From: Photobacterium sp. CCB-ST2H9
GTDB lineage: Bacteria; Pseudomonadota; Gammaproteobacteria; Enterobacterales; Vibrionaceae
Length of the DNA stretch: 64,000 nt
Reading direction: 5' to 3'
Assembly (NCBI RefSeq): GCF_023151555.2
Contig: NZ_CP100425.1
Location: 2,046,001-2,110,000, forward strand
A program made the translations under genes and the position numbers. Below, one piece after another: positions 42,030-51,558 of the stretch; the stretch's first letter is position 1, and every line of letters starts with the position of its first letter. The notes under the pieces were generated by a model that worked only from the letters and a program-made list of their open reading frames with translations, was not told where the DNA came from and made no database searches.

Positions 42030-44846
42030 ATGACGAACAATGATCAACAACTGATTTCCCGGCTGACACAGTTCCTCACCCCCGAACAAATCATCACCGA
42101 CGAAGCCAAGCGGCTGGCTTACGGTACGGACGCCAGCTTTTACCGCATGGTGCCCAAGGTCGTCCTTCGGCTGCACACGCTTGAAGAAGTCATCCAGGTG
42201 ATTGGCCTGTGTGCCGGGCTGCACATTCCCTACACTTACCGGGCAGCAGGCACCAGCTTGTCAGGGCAGGCCGTCTCCGATTCCGTGCTGATCACCCTGA
42301 GCGATCAGTGGCGTCATCATGACATTGAAAATGAAGGACAGAAAATTACGCTGCAGCCCGGTGTGATCGGGGCTGATGCCAACCGTTATCTGGCCCCTTT
42401 TGGCCGGAAAATCGGACCGGATCCGGCCTCTATCAATACCTGTAAAATCGGCGGAATTGCGGCCAACAACGCCAGCGGGATGTGCTGCGGCACCGCACAA
42501 AATTCATTCCGTACGGTAAATGGCATGACGATTGTGCTCACCGACGGCACCGTGCTGAATACCCGGGATGAAGCAAGTAAAGCTGCGTTCCGGCAAAGTC
42601 ATGCCGATTTACTGGCGGGAATCGCGGCACTCAGAGAAACCGTCGAATCCAATGCCGACCTGAAAGCACGAATTAATCACAAATACCGGCTGAAAAACAC
42701 CACCGGCTATGCGCTCAATGCCCTGACCGACTACAGCGATCCCATCGACATCATCGAACACCTGATGATCGGCTCCGAAGGCACGCTGGGATTTATTGCC
42801 GATATCACCTACAACACCGTGATTGAGCATCCGCACAAAGCATCTACCCTACTGGTGTTCAGCACGATTGAACAGGCCAGTGAAGCGACTTCTGTGCTTG
42901 CAAAAACACCGGTCTCTGCAGTCGAAATGATGGACGGCCGCGCAATGCGCTCCGTCGCTGATAAGTCCGGCATGCCCGCCTTTATGACCGGGCTTGATCT
43001 GGAAGCCGCAGCTCTGCTGGTCGAAACCCGGGCCGGTACAGAGCAAGACCTGATGAACCAGTGCCAGAAGGTGATGGACAGCCTTACAGATTTCCGGATT
43101 ATCGAGTCCGTCCCCTTCACGACCGAGCCGACCACGGTCAATACTCTCTGGGCCATCCGAAAGGGAATGTTCCCTGCGGTAGGTGCGGTGCGGGAAACCG
43201 GCACCACAGTGATCATTGAAGATGTCGCCTTTCCGGTTGCAGATCTGGCCCGTGGCGTCCGTGACCTGCAGGCTCTGTTTGATCAGTTCCATTATGATGA
43301 AGCCATTATTTTTGGTCATGCGCTGGAGGGGAATCTGCACTTTGTGTTCACTCAGGGCTTTGAGGCGCAAAGTGAAATCGACCGTTACGGCGCTTTCATG
43401 GATGCTGTCGCAGAACTGGTCGCGGTGAAATATCAGGGGTCGCTCAAAGCCGAACATGGTACCGGACGAAATATGGCGCCCTATGTCGAGCTTGAATGGG
43501 GCAAAGACGCGTATCAGCTGATGCTGCGGATCAAACAGCTCTTTGACCCTCAGGGGTTACTGAACCCGGGCGTGATCATCAATGACAACCCGCTTGCCCA
43601 TATCACGCACCTGAAACCCATGCCCGCCGCCGATCCATTGGTGGATCGCTGCATTGAATGCGGCTTCTGTGAGCCCGTCTGCCCGTCCAGAACTCTGTCG
43701 CTGTCTCCGCGGCAGCGGATTGTTCTGTACCGCGAGCTGCAGCATCGCCGGCGCAGCGGACAAACAGCGCAGGCAGCTTCGCTGGAAAAAGTCTTTAACT
43801 ATGAGGGTATCGATACCTGTGCAGCCACCGGCTTATGTGCTGAGCGCTGTCCGGTAGGGATTCATACCGGCGAGCTGGTCAAAAAGCTGCGCACTGAAAA
43901 ATACCGGCGTTTTACGCCGATTGCCCGGTGGACCGCCAATCATTTCTCGACCACCACGCGACTGGTCAAAACGGGTCTGGGCGCTGCGCATGCGCTGGAG
44001 TCCATGCTGGGAGAGCCGCGAATGCTCGCGCTCAGTGAACACGCGAGAAAATTTACCCGGGGTGCCACCCCGCAATGGTTGCCGGAACTGCCGGTGCTGA
44101 ATCGCCACCAGCTCGGTGATGCTGACAGCACCCAGAAACATGGCGACAAAAAAATTGTCTACCTGCCGTCGTGTGCCAGCCGTGCGATGGGACAGCAGCC
44201 GGATAATCCGGAAACCCGCTCTCTGACAGAAGTGACAATGTCACTGATTGAGAAAGCCGGATTTGATGTCATCATCCCGCCGCAGGTGAATGATTTATGC
44301 TGCGGCATGCCCTACGACAGCAAAGGCATGGCTGAACCGGCCCGCCAAAAGATAGAGCAGCTGGAAGCATCACTCTGGCAAGCCAGTGACCATGGCAAGT
44401 ATCCGGTGCTGATTGATACCAGTCCCTGTGCCAAGCGCAGTCTGGAGCACTTCACCAAACTGATGCATGTTGTCGAACCCGTTGGTCTGGTTCTTCATTA
44501 TTTACTGCCTCATCTGGCGCTCAAACGGAAACAGGAAACAGTCATGCTTCATATTACCTGCAGCAGCCGCCGGATGGGCCTTGAGCATGAGATGGTCGAA
44601 CTGGCAAAAGCCTGTGCCAGTCAGGTTGTGGTGCCGGAGCATATTCAGTGCTGTGGCTGGGCCGGTGATAAAGGATTTTCCACACCGGAGCTGAACGCTG
44701 CCGCGCTGGCGCCGCTGAAAGCACAGGTGCCAGATCACTGTACCCGGGGATTCAGTAACAGCCGTACCTGTGAGATTGGCCTGTCACACCATAGCGGGAT
44801 TCCCTACCAGTCGATTCTCTACTTAGTCGATGAGGTGGCCAGCTGA
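42030..44846 (+). CDS. FAD- and Fe-S-containing D-2-hydroxyacid (D-lactate-type) dehydrogenase
   Basis: A 938-residue two-part enzyme. The N-terminal FAD-binding PCMH region has TYRAAGTSLSGQAVSD and IGGIAANNASGMC, and the oxidase C-terminal domain has IIFGHALEGNLHFVFT and SLKAEHGTGRN. The C-terminal third has two ferredoxin-type clusters, CIECGFCEPVCPSR (about 541) and CAATGLCAERCPVG (about 597), and two CCG cysteine-rich domains (LCCGMPYDSKG, QCCGWAGDKGF). This is the quinone-linked D-lactate or D-2-hydroxyglutarate dehydrogenase type, feeding electrons to the respiratory chain. The substrate is not decided by sequence. Confidence 0.9.
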   Translation: MTNNDQQLISRLTQFLTPEQIITDEAKRLAYGTDASFYRMVPKVVLRLHTLEEVIQVIGLCAGLHIPYTYRAAGTSLSGQAVSDSVLITLSDQWRHHDIENEGQKITLQPGVIGADANRYLAPFGRKIGPDPASINTCKIGGIAANNASGMCCGTAQNSFRTVNGMTIVLTDGTVLNTRDEASKAAFRQSHADLLAGIAALRETVESNADLKARINHKYRLKNTTGYALNALTDYSDPIDIIEHLMIGSEGTLGFIADITYNTVIEHPHKASTLLVFSTIEQASEATSVLAKTPVSAVEMMDGRAMRSVADKSGMPAFMTGLDLEAAALLVETRAGTEQDLMNQCQKVMDSLTDFRIIESVPFTTEPTTVNTLWAIRKGMFPAVGAVRETGTTVIIEDVAFPVADLARGVRDLQALFDQFHYDEAIIFGHALEGNLHFVFTQGFEAQSEIDRYGAFMDAVAELVAVKYQGSLKAEHGTGRNMAPYVELEWGKDAYQLMLRIKQLFDPQGLLNPGVIINDNPLAHITHLKPMPAADPLVDRCIECGFCEPVCPSRTLSLSPRQRIVLYRELQHRRRSGQTAQAASLEKVFNYEGIDTCAATGLCAERCPVGIHTGELVKKLRTEKYRRFTPIARWTANHFSTTTRLVKTGLGAAHALESMLGEPRMLALSEHARKFTRGATPQWLPELPVLNRHQLGDADSTQKHGDKKIVYLPSCASRAMGQQPDNPETRSLTEVTMSLIEKAGFDVIIPPQVNDLCCGMPYDSKGMAEPARQKIEQLEASLWQASDHGKYPVLIDTSPCAKRSLEHFTKLMHVVEPVGLVLHYLLPHLALKRKQETVMLHITCSSRRMGLEHEMVELAKACASQVVVPEHIQCCGWAGDKGFSTPELNAAALAPLKAQVPDHCTRGFSNSRTCEIGLSHHSGIPYQSILYLVDEVAS

Positions 44847-44993
44847 CCCGACGGCCGCATAGCAGATATCAGATGTGCTGTTTTATTTTCTATCAATAGT
44901 GGTAGGCAGCGCCCATTTCTCACCGTTAAGACAGTCAGGGGGAGCCGTGACCACTAAGATCAGTAATGCCTTTAGGTCTTACAACTAGCGATG

Positions 44994-45027
44994 AAAAAAC
45001 CCGCCTTGGGGTACCAATGGCGGGTTT
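44994..45027 (-). terminator. Terminator between dehydrogenase and MCP genes
   Basis: Stem AAACCCGCC / GGCGGGTTT followed on the minus strand by T6 for the chemoreceptor gene. On the plus strand the T-run is weaker, so it may act in both directions. Confidence 0.75.
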
Positions 45028-45084
45028 CTTATTTCGGTTTTTGTTTAGGTTATTAGATAATCAGAAATTCGCTTCTCCGCTGTT

Positions 45085-46716
45085 TCAGGACACCCTGAAG
45101 AAGCTGACCTGAGCCTTCACTTCCTGGCTGACCCGCTGCATGTCATCACTGCACTGAACCGTGTCAGAAGCAATCGAAGACGTCTTATCCGACAATGCCT
45201 GCACCGTATGAATGTTCTGACTAATGTCTGCAGCCACGGCGCTCTGCTCTTCCGCTGCCGTTGCAATTTGCTGGGTCTGTTCATTCACCTGGTGGATCAT
45301 ATTCATGATGTCATCCAGCAGCTGATTCGTTTCGGCCATTCTGGATTCGGCCTGATCGGCTTCCGTGGTGCTGTCAGCCATCATATCAACCGCACTGCTG
45401 CATGCCTGCTGCAGCTGAGTCAGCATCTGCTCAATTTCATTGACTGAGGTTTGTGAGCGCTGCGCCAGTCCGCGCACTTCATCTGCAACCACCGCAAAAC
45501 CGCGGCCCTGTTCACCGGCACGGGCAGCCTCGATGGCAGCATTGAGCGCCAGCAGGTTTGTCTGCTCCGCAATCCCGCGGATCACTTCCAGAATGCTTTC
45601 AATTTTTCTCGATTCGCCATGCAGCTCATTCACAACGCCCGAGGTCTGCTGCAGGGTTGCCACCAAACGTTGCACGACTGACTGCGTGTGATTGGACGAT
45701 TCAATGCCCCGCTCTGCCAGCACCAGCATCTGATCTGAAGCCCGGGCAGAATCTGAGGTGTTCGAAGCAATACTCTTGCTGGTGGTCGACAGCTCTTCAA
45801 TCGCCGTCACCGCCTGAATGGTGTGCTCCGACACTTCACCGGCAGCGACCTGAATATTATTGTTGGCTTCCTGCAGAATGTGACTGTTTTCCGCAACCAG
45901 TACGCTGGAGCTGACAATTCCTTTCACCGTATTCTGTAAACGATGCACCGTACTGTCGATCGCGCTGCTGAGCTGGGCCACTTCATCCCGACCCTGAACA
46001 TGAGACAGCACATCCAGATGACCGCTTGCCAGTGCTTCTGCCGTGGCTTTGACCCGGCTGATCCCGTTCACCAGACCCCGGGCGATCCACTGACTCAGGA
46101 CAAAAGCCATCACCACCGCCAGCACAATCGAGATATAAAACACCATGTTGGCATCATTGATCGCTTTGACTGTATCGTCATTGGCGCGGACAGCGTTCTC
46201 CTGACTGGCCTGCTGAATTCGGTCAAACTGTAAGTTCAGCGCCGCATAGCTGCCCACAAATGCCCGGAAGACCGCATACGGGGCCTGATGATTCGGGGCA
46301 CTTTCCATGTCGTTGACAAATTGCTGTGTATTCTTCTGATAGATATTGAGTTTGGTTTCAAACTCAGTGAACAATGCCGGATCACCGCTGTAATCGTGTT
46401 TGAGTGTTTTTACTAACTCAGGAGTCTTTGCACTGTTCTCATCAATGATGGCGCGAAACTCTGGGACCTGCTCCGTGAGACCCAGCAGATAAACGACCTG
46501 CAGCCCCCTGACATTCCCGATGATGTCGGCCTGTGCCTGGCGGATCTGCCCGATCAGCAAAGAGACCTGATAATTGTGCTGGTAAAACTCACTGAAATTT
46601 CGGCCAATCCGATCATTGGCTGACTTAATAAAAAGCATTGCAACCACAAACAGCAGGGAAACAGCACTACCTAATACGAGAATTTTGTTACGAATGGATA
46701 AATGACTCAGCTGCAT
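45085..46716 (-). CDS. Methyl-accepting chemotaxis protein
   Basis: A 543-residue protein. First membrane helix at about 14-33, a helical four-bundle-type periplasmic sensor domain (about 35-190), second helix ([19 protein letters not shown]), HAMP ([20 protein letters not shown]) and a signalling domain with the conserved hairpin tip [20 protein letters not shown]. No C-terminal CheR pentapeptide. The ligand is unknown. The start at 46716 omits a 14-residue upstream extension because it begins directly with the basic and hydrophobic leader. Confidence 0.92.
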   Translation of the reverse strand: MQLSHLSIRNKILVLGSAVSLLFVVAMLFIKSANDRIGRNFSEFYQHNYQVSLLIGQIRQAQADIIGNVRGLQVVYLLGLTEQVPEFRAIIDENSAKTPELVKTLKHDYSGDPALFTEFETKLNIYQKNTQQFVNDMESAPNHQAPYAVFRAFVGSYAALNLQFDRIQQASQENAVRANDDTVKAINDANMVFYISIVLAVVMAFVLSQWIARGLVNGISRVKATAEALASGHLDVLSHVQGRDEVAQLSSAIDSTVHRLQNTVKGIVSSSVLVAENSHILQEANNNIQVAAGEVSEHTIQAVTAIEELSTTSKSIASNTSDSARASDQMLVLAERGIESSNHTQSVVQRLVATLQQTSGVVNELHGESRKIESILEVIRGIAEQTNLLALNAAIEAARAGEQGRGFAVVADEVRGLAQRSQTSVNEIEQMLTQLQQACSSAVDMMADSTTEADQAESRMAETNQLLDDIMNMIHQVNEQTQQIATAAEEQSAVAADISQNIHTVQALSDKTSSIASDTVQCSDDMQRVSQEVKAQVSFFRVS

Positions 46717-47271
46717 CGAAGCATCCCAACAATCAATTGATGTTATTTTGTGCACCAACTATTCACAAATTGGATACTAAAGGCAATAAAATGCGGCATA
46801 GGAATGATAGAATGTCCCTCGGGCTCAAATTTTCTTATAAAAATTATCAGTTTTCTTAATTCCGACTTGAATATCGGACAATGATTTGCTTGATCATTGT
46901 ATACAAGAAATGTATATGCATCGCGCTGATTACATGACAGCATACGGCTCATGAGCCCTGCAGCTCCGGGATATGCAGTGCATACAAGATGAGGCATCGG
47001 TGTTTTGTCGCGGGTACTTTGTGGCAGGTACTTTGTCGCCGTCGACGCATAACTGCCCTGCCGTTCAGCAAAGTTCCGGAAACAGCGATGCCCGAGGGTC
47101 AGGGATGGCCGAAAGGCGGGAGGTGGATTCCAAAAACAAACGCCTTTTTTAGAATAAAACATTCCTTTATGGGATAGTTTAAGAACATTTCGTAATCTAA
47201 GATTCCACATCCATACCCTTTCTCCCTGATTTTCAGCCACTTAGCGTTGTCTTCATAGAGTGTTCAATAAA
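46717..47271. other. Intergenic region between MCP and pst operon
   Basis: About 555 bp holding the leftward MCP promoter. A 165-codon open frame on the minus strand (46743-47240) has no ribosome site and atypical composition and is not accepted as a gene. No repeats seen. Confidence 0.5.
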
Positions 47272-47304
47272 CTGCAACAAACCTGTCATAAAACTCTCCT
47301 AACC
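47272..47304 (+). promoter_or_regulatory. PhoB box (three 11-bp units) upstream of pstS
   Basis: Units CTGCAACAAAC, CTGTCATAAAA and CTCTCCTAACC follow in phase; the middle one matches the Pho-box half CTGTCATAAA. Predicts induction by phosphate starvation through PhoB. Confidence 0.8.
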
Positions 47305-47363
47305 TGTGCCTCGTTCGTTAAACACTGATTGGCAATTTCGCCAAAATCGAAAGGATTAGGAAA

Positions 47364-48182
47364 ATGAAAGCAAAGGTTCTCGGCGCAATCGCACTGGCAG
47401 GCTCAATGGTTTTCAACCCGGCTATGGCGGCTGAAACAATCTCTGTCGTAGGTTCTTCTTCTGTGACTCCTCTGATGGAAGTATTCGGTGAAACTTACGC
47501 GAAATCACACGATGTTGTCGTTGAAGTTCAGGGCCCTGGTTCTTCTGCAGGTATCCGTGCTGCGCACGACGGTTCTGCTGACCTGGGTATGAGTTCACGT
47601 GATCTGAAGTCTTCTGAAGAAGCTCCAAACATCAAGGAAGTGGTCATTGCACGTGATGGTATCGCTGTGGTTGTTCATAACTCAAACCCAGTGAAAAACC
47701 TGACCAAAGAACAAGTTTCTAAAATCTACAAAGGCGAAATCAAGAACTGGAAAGAAGTGGGTGGCGAAGACAAGCCAATCGTTGTTGCGACGCGTGACAC
47801 CGCTTCTGGTACTCGTGGTGCATTCGAAGAAATCATGTCACTGCAAAAGAAAGTGAATGGTAAGAAAGTATCTGCGATTTCTCAGCGTGCACAGGTTGCC
47901 AGCGGTAACGGTCAGCTGAAAACCATGGTTGCCAGCAACCCATTCTCTATCGGTTACATCTCTCTGGGTTCAGTCGACAGCTCTGTAAAACCTCTGGCAA
48001 TCGACGGTCACCAGCCATCTGTTGAAGCGATTAAAGCCGGTGATTACGGTGTTCAGCGTCCATTCCTGGTGGTTTACAAAGAAGGTCGTCCTTCTAAAGC
48101 TGCACTGGATTTCCTGGACTGGATTAAAACTGCAGACGCTCAGAAAATCGTTGCTGCAAAAGGCTTCATCGCAACTCACTAA
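47364..48182 (+). CDS. pstS: Phosphate ABC transporter substrate-binding protein PstS
   Basis: A 272-residue protein with signal peptide (cleavage at AMAAE). Phosphate-binding loops are visible as SVVGSSSVTPLMEVFGE, QGPGSSAGIRAAHDGSADLG and TRDTASGTRGAFEE. Periplasmic binding protein delivering phosphate to PstCA. AGGATTAGG lies before the ATG. First gene of pstSCAB behind the PhoB box. The gap of about 94 bp to pstC may let pstS be expressed in excess. Confidence 0.95.
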   Translation: MKAKVLGAIALAGSMVFNPAMAAETISVVGSSSVTPLMEVFGETYAKSHDVVVEVQGPGSSAGIRAAHDGSADLGMSSRDLKSSEEAPNIKEVVIARDGIAVVVHNSNPVKNLTKEQVSKIYKGEIKNWKEVGGEDKPIVVATRDTASGTRGAFEEIMSLQKKVNGKKVSAISQRAQVASGNGQLKTMVASNPFSIGYISLGSVDSSVKPLAIDGHQPSVEAIKAGDYGVQRPFLVVYKEGRPSKAALDFLDWIKTADAQKIVAAKGFIATH

Positions 48183-48276
48183 TTTGCAAAACTTTTATGT
48201 CCGGTCTGATTTCAGGCCGGACATTTCGATTCCTCAGTACCTGAATGTTTTGGTTCAGTGTCTGGAGTAAGAAATA

Positions 48277-49188
48277 ATGACCATCGCGAACAATTTTGAA
48301 AGCGCCAACAACAAATCCCCGCTGCCCGCAGCGGAAAAAATCGACTGGCGTGAACTCTTCTTCAAGTATCTGTTTCTGGCAAGTGCCGTTCTGGGCATCT
48401 TGTCTCTGATCACCATCGGCTACTTCATCTTCCGTGAAGGCTATGCGGCTTTTGCAGAAGCTGGCGTGGCCGGCATTGTGCTGGGTGACGAATGGCTGCC
48501 ACCTGCGCTGTTCGGTATTTTCCCGATGATCGTGGCTTCCGTCGTTTCAACCGCCGGTGCCGTGATTCTGGGTGTACCAGTCGGGGTCATGACAGCGATT
48601 TTCATTGCTGAAATCGCCCCGAAACGCCTGTCGGACATCATCCGTCCAATGGTCGAGCTGCTGGCCGGTATCCCTTCGGTGGTTTACGGTTTCTTCGGCC
48701 TGGTGATTATCGTGCCGATGATTCAGAACGTCTTCAACGTTCCTGCCGGTAACACTGTGCTGGCCGGGATTATCGTGCTGGCAGTCATGATTCTGCCCAC
48801 GGTGATCACGGTTTCAGAAACCTCGATTCGTGCCGTGCCCCGCAGCTATAAAGAAGGCTCGCTGGCACTGGGTGCTTCGCACATTTTCACGATTTTCAAG
48901 CTGCTGGTTCCCGCTGCCCGTTCAGGCATCATGACCGGTGTGATTCTGGGGATTGCCCGTGCACTGGGCGAAACCATGGCCATCATTATGGTCATGGGGA
49001 ACTCCCCGGCGATGCCGCAAGGTATTCTGGATTCCGCACGGACACTGACCGCAAACATTGCGATCGAGATGTCATACGCGACCGGTATCCATGCAAGCGC
49101 ACTCTACGCGACCGGCATTGTCCTGCTTGTTTTCATCATGGTGCTGAATGCAGCGCTGCTCTACCTGAACCGTGAGCGTGCGAGGTAA
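48277..49188 (+). CDS. pstC: Phosphate ABC transporter permease PstC
   Basis: A 303-residue permease with six membrane helices. The binding-protein-dependent transport signature is in SYKEGSLALGASHIFTIFKL, and the FGLVIIVPMIQNVF and ETMAIIMVMGNSPAMPQG regions are typical of PstC. Forms the membrane channel with PstA. Ends five bases before pstA. Confidence 0.95.
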   Translation: MTIANNFESANNKSPLPAAEKIDWRELFFKYLFLASAVLGILSLITIGYFIFREGYAAFAEAGVAGIVLGDEWLPPALFGIFPMIVASVVSTAGAVILGVPVGVMTAIFIAEIAPKRLSDIIRPMVELLAGIPSVVYGFFGLVIIVPMIQNVFNVPAGNTVLAGIIVLAVMILPTVITVSETSIRAVPRSYKEGSLALGASHIFTIFKLLVPAARSGIMTGVILGIARALGETMAIIMVMGNSPAMPQGILDSARTLTANIAIEMSYATGIHASALYATGIVLLVFIMVLNAALLYLNRERAR

Positions 49189-49193
49189 TCACA

Positions 49194-50081
49194 ATGAATT
49201 TATCGACTTCGAATATGATCCAAAAGGCAGGAAACCCTGCCAGGCAACAACTGAAAGACAAGATTTATCTGGGCCTGATCTGGACATGCGCCACGATCAC
49301 CGTCGGATTCCTGCTGTGGGTGGTCTGGTACATTCTGAGCAATGGCTTGGCCTATGTCGACTGGACCTTTGTTTCCAGCAATTACACCACTCTGGGCGAA
49401 GAGTCAGGCATCTGGCCGATGATTGTCTCCACCATTTATATGGTGCTGGCTTCCATTCTGGTTGCTGCGCCACTGGGCATCATGACTGCGATTTACCTGA
49501 CCGAATACGCCCGAGTGGGCAGTCGTCTGGTGAAAGTGATCCGTTTCTGTACCGAGTCACTGGCGGGTATTCCGTCAATTATCTACGGTCTGTTCGGGAT
49601 GACCTTCTTCGTGGTCGTGCTGGGCTTTGGATTCTCGATCCTGTCCGGTGCACTGACCCTGAGTATCCTGATCCTTCCAGTGATCATCCGGACCACAGAA
49701 GAAGCGCTGATGGCTGTGCCGCAAACCTATCGTGAAGGTTCATACGGCCTGGGTGCTTCAAAAATTTACACCATCTGGCGTCTGATCCTGCCAAGTGCAA
49801 TGCCAGGTATCGTTACTTCTATCATCCTCAGTGTAGGTCGTGTTATCGGTGAATCAGCGCCGGTCTTCATGACAGCAGGGATGGTGGCGCGTCTTCCGGA
49901 GAGTCTGCTTGACTCCGGCCGAACGCTCACCGTTCACCTGTACAAACTGACTCAGGAACTCTACACCATTCATGAATGGCACCAGGCTTACGCCACCGCC
50001 ACCATTCTGATTGTTGTGGTTCTGGTCATTAACCTGTTTACCAAGCTGATTGCAAAACGCTTTAACACTGCGACTTACTGA
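49194..50081 (+). CDS. pstA: Phosphate ABC transporter permease PstA
   Basis: A 295-residue permease. An N-terminal cytoplasmic stretch and first helix (about 24-46) are followed by [20 protein letters not shown] and the EAA-type loop [20 protein letters not shown]. Heterodimerises with PstC. Short spacing to both neighbours shows one transcript. Confidence 0.95.
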   Translation: MNLSTSNMIQKAGNPARQQLKDKIYLGLIWTCATITVGFLLWVVWYILSNGLAYVDWTFVSSNYTTLGEESGIWPMIVSTIYMVLASILVAAPLGIMTAIYLTEYARVGSRLVKVIRFCTESLAGIPSIIYGLFGMTFFVVVLGFGFSILSGALTLSILILPVIIRTTEEALMAVPQTYREGSYGLGASKIYTIWRLILPSAMPGIVTSIILSVGRVIGESAPVFMTAGMVARLPESLLDSGRTLTVHLYKLTQELYTIHEWHQAYATATILIVVVLVINLFTKLIAKRFNTATY

Positions 50082-50098
50082 TTTCGAGGAAAGACAAG

Positions 50099-50848
50099 AT
50101 GAACAAATTCAACATTGAAAATCTGGACCTGTTCTACGGCGAAAACCAGGCACTGAAAAAAATTAACCTGCCTATTCCAAACCGTCAGGTCACCGCATTG
50201 ATCGGCCCTTCAGGCTGCGGTAAATCGACGCTGCTGCGCTGTCTGAACCGGATGAATGACCTGATTGAAGGCGTCAAAATCAAAGGCAAACTCACCATGG
50301 ACGGTACAGACGTCTATGGCAACATCGATGTTTCCAAGCTGCGGATCAAAGTGGGCATGGTATTCCAGAAGCCAAACCCGTTCCCGATGAGCATTTATGA
50401 GAACGTGGCCTACGGCCTGCGTGCACAGGGCGTCACGGATAAGAAACAACTGGACGAAGTGGTTGAGCGTTCACTGCGCGGTGCCGCGCTGTGGGATGAA
50501 GTGAAAGACCGTCTGAAGTCTCACGCGTTTGGCCTGTCTGGTGGTCAGCAACAGCGTCTGTGTATTGCGCGTACCATTGCGATGGAACCGGAAGTTATCC
50601 TGATGGACGAACCGACTTCTGCACTGGACCCGATTGCGACCAAAAAAATTGAAGACCTGATGGAATCTCTGAAGAAAGATTTCACCATTGTCATCGTCAC
50701 ACACTCCATGCAGCAGGCGCGCCGTATTTCAGACCGCACTGCCTTTTTCCTGATGGGTGAACTGGTGGAACACGATGATACTTTCGCCCTGTTCAACAAT
50801 CCGCGTGACGATCGTACCCGCGGTTATGTGAACGGTGACTTCGGCTGA
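50099..50848 (+). CDS. pstB: Phosphate ABC transporter ATP-binding protein PstB
   Basis: A 249-residue ATPase with Walker [10 protein letters not shown] (about 39-47), Q-loop [16 protein letters not shown], signature [10 protein letters not shown], Walker [14 protein letters not shown] and H-loop [12 protein letters not shown]. Powers PstCA. The usual downstream phoU is absent; a strong terminator follows. Confidence 0.96.
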   Translation: MNKFNIENLDLFYGENQALKKINLPIPNRQVTALIGPSGCGKSTLLRCLNRMNDLIEGVKIKGKLTMDGTDVYGNIDVSKLRIKVGMVFQKPNPFPMSIYENVAYGLRAQGVTDKKQLDEVVERSLRGAALWDEVKDRLKSHAFGLSGGQQQRLCIARTIAMEPEVILMDEPTSALDPIATKKIEDLMESLKKDFTIVIVTHSMQQARRISDRTAFFLMGELVEHDDTFALFNNPRDDRTRGYVNGDFG

Positions 50849-50946
50849 TTCACCCGAAATCAGCAGTGTTCAGCTCAATTGTGCCCGGCAGGCTTTGGCC
50901 AGTCTTCCCGGGAACAACCGGATAATAATAGCGATGGTAAACACTT

Positions 50947-50972
50947 GCCCCCTTTTCAGGGGGCTTTTTTTT
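50947..50972 (+). terminator. Rho-independent terminator of pstSCAB
   Basis: Stem GCCCCC / GGGGGC with six-base loop followed by T8. Confidence 0.9.
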
Positions 50973-51085
50973 GTTCTCATTTTTTACTCGTGCCTGACAT
51001 ATGAATCAATAGCCGGACATAGACTCCAAATGAACACTGATTAATTCCCTGAAAGCCAGAACCATGGCCCAGCTCTACAGGTGAA

Positions 51086-51466
51086 ATGATGCAAAAGAGT
51101 CATGAACTATCACAAGCAAAGTCCTGGATTGACATGCTCTCAGCTATGGATGCTAAACCTAAACTTACTGGCATTCTCCAGTCTTCAAGAGTCATCACCC
51201 AACAGCTGGCAGCATTCAGCCGGCTGCATCATCTGATGGCCTTTGCCTATACCCGAAAAAGCCACCAGCAGTTGCTGGCCGAGACCATTGCTGCGTCTGG
51301 CTGCGACACCCTGATCTGTGATCAGCACCACTACCCTGCGCTCTGGTATATGCTGCGTCAGGTGAAACGCCCTATGCTGATTATTCTGAATCAGGAACTG
51401 TGGACCCCTGACTGGTGCTGGCAGTTCAGCCATCATCGGTTTCTTTGTCAGCAAGATCTGCTTTAA
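51086..51466 (+). CDS. Hypothetical protein
   Basis: A 126-residue soluble protein, unrecognised. It has His-, Gln- and Trp-rich segments (AAFSRLHHLMAFAYTRKSHQ, LNQELWTPDWCWQFSHHRFL). The double ATG is preceded by ACAGGTGAA, a fair ribosome site. Codon use matches the neighbours, so it is probably real. It sits alone between the pst terminator and the MscS gene, 92 bp before the latter. Confidence 0.65.
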   Translation: MMQKSHELSQAKSWIDMLSAMDAKPKLTGILQSSRVITQQLAAFSRLHHLMAFAYTRKSHQQLLAETIAASGCDTLICDQHHYPALWYMLRQVKRPMLIILNQELWTPDWCWQFSHHRFLCQQDLL

Positions 51467-51558
51467 AAGCATCCCGATAGTCCACGAATCACATCTCGGT
51501 ACGCCTGTGACCGTGATGACCTGTTTCTACCTGTCCGCATGAATCCGGAATCCATTCA

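Noticed and set aside
40360..42030. Possible integrase gene beside the attI-like module D
   Set aside because: The neighbours are a DUF805 protein, a LysR regulator and an FAD/Fe-S dehydrogenase; none has tyrosine-recombinase motifs.
46743..47240. 165-codon open frame on the minus strand upstream of the MCP gene
   Set aside because: No ribosome site, Cys/Pro/Arg-rich shadow-like composition, overlaps the promoter region of the pst operon side and the MCP leader.
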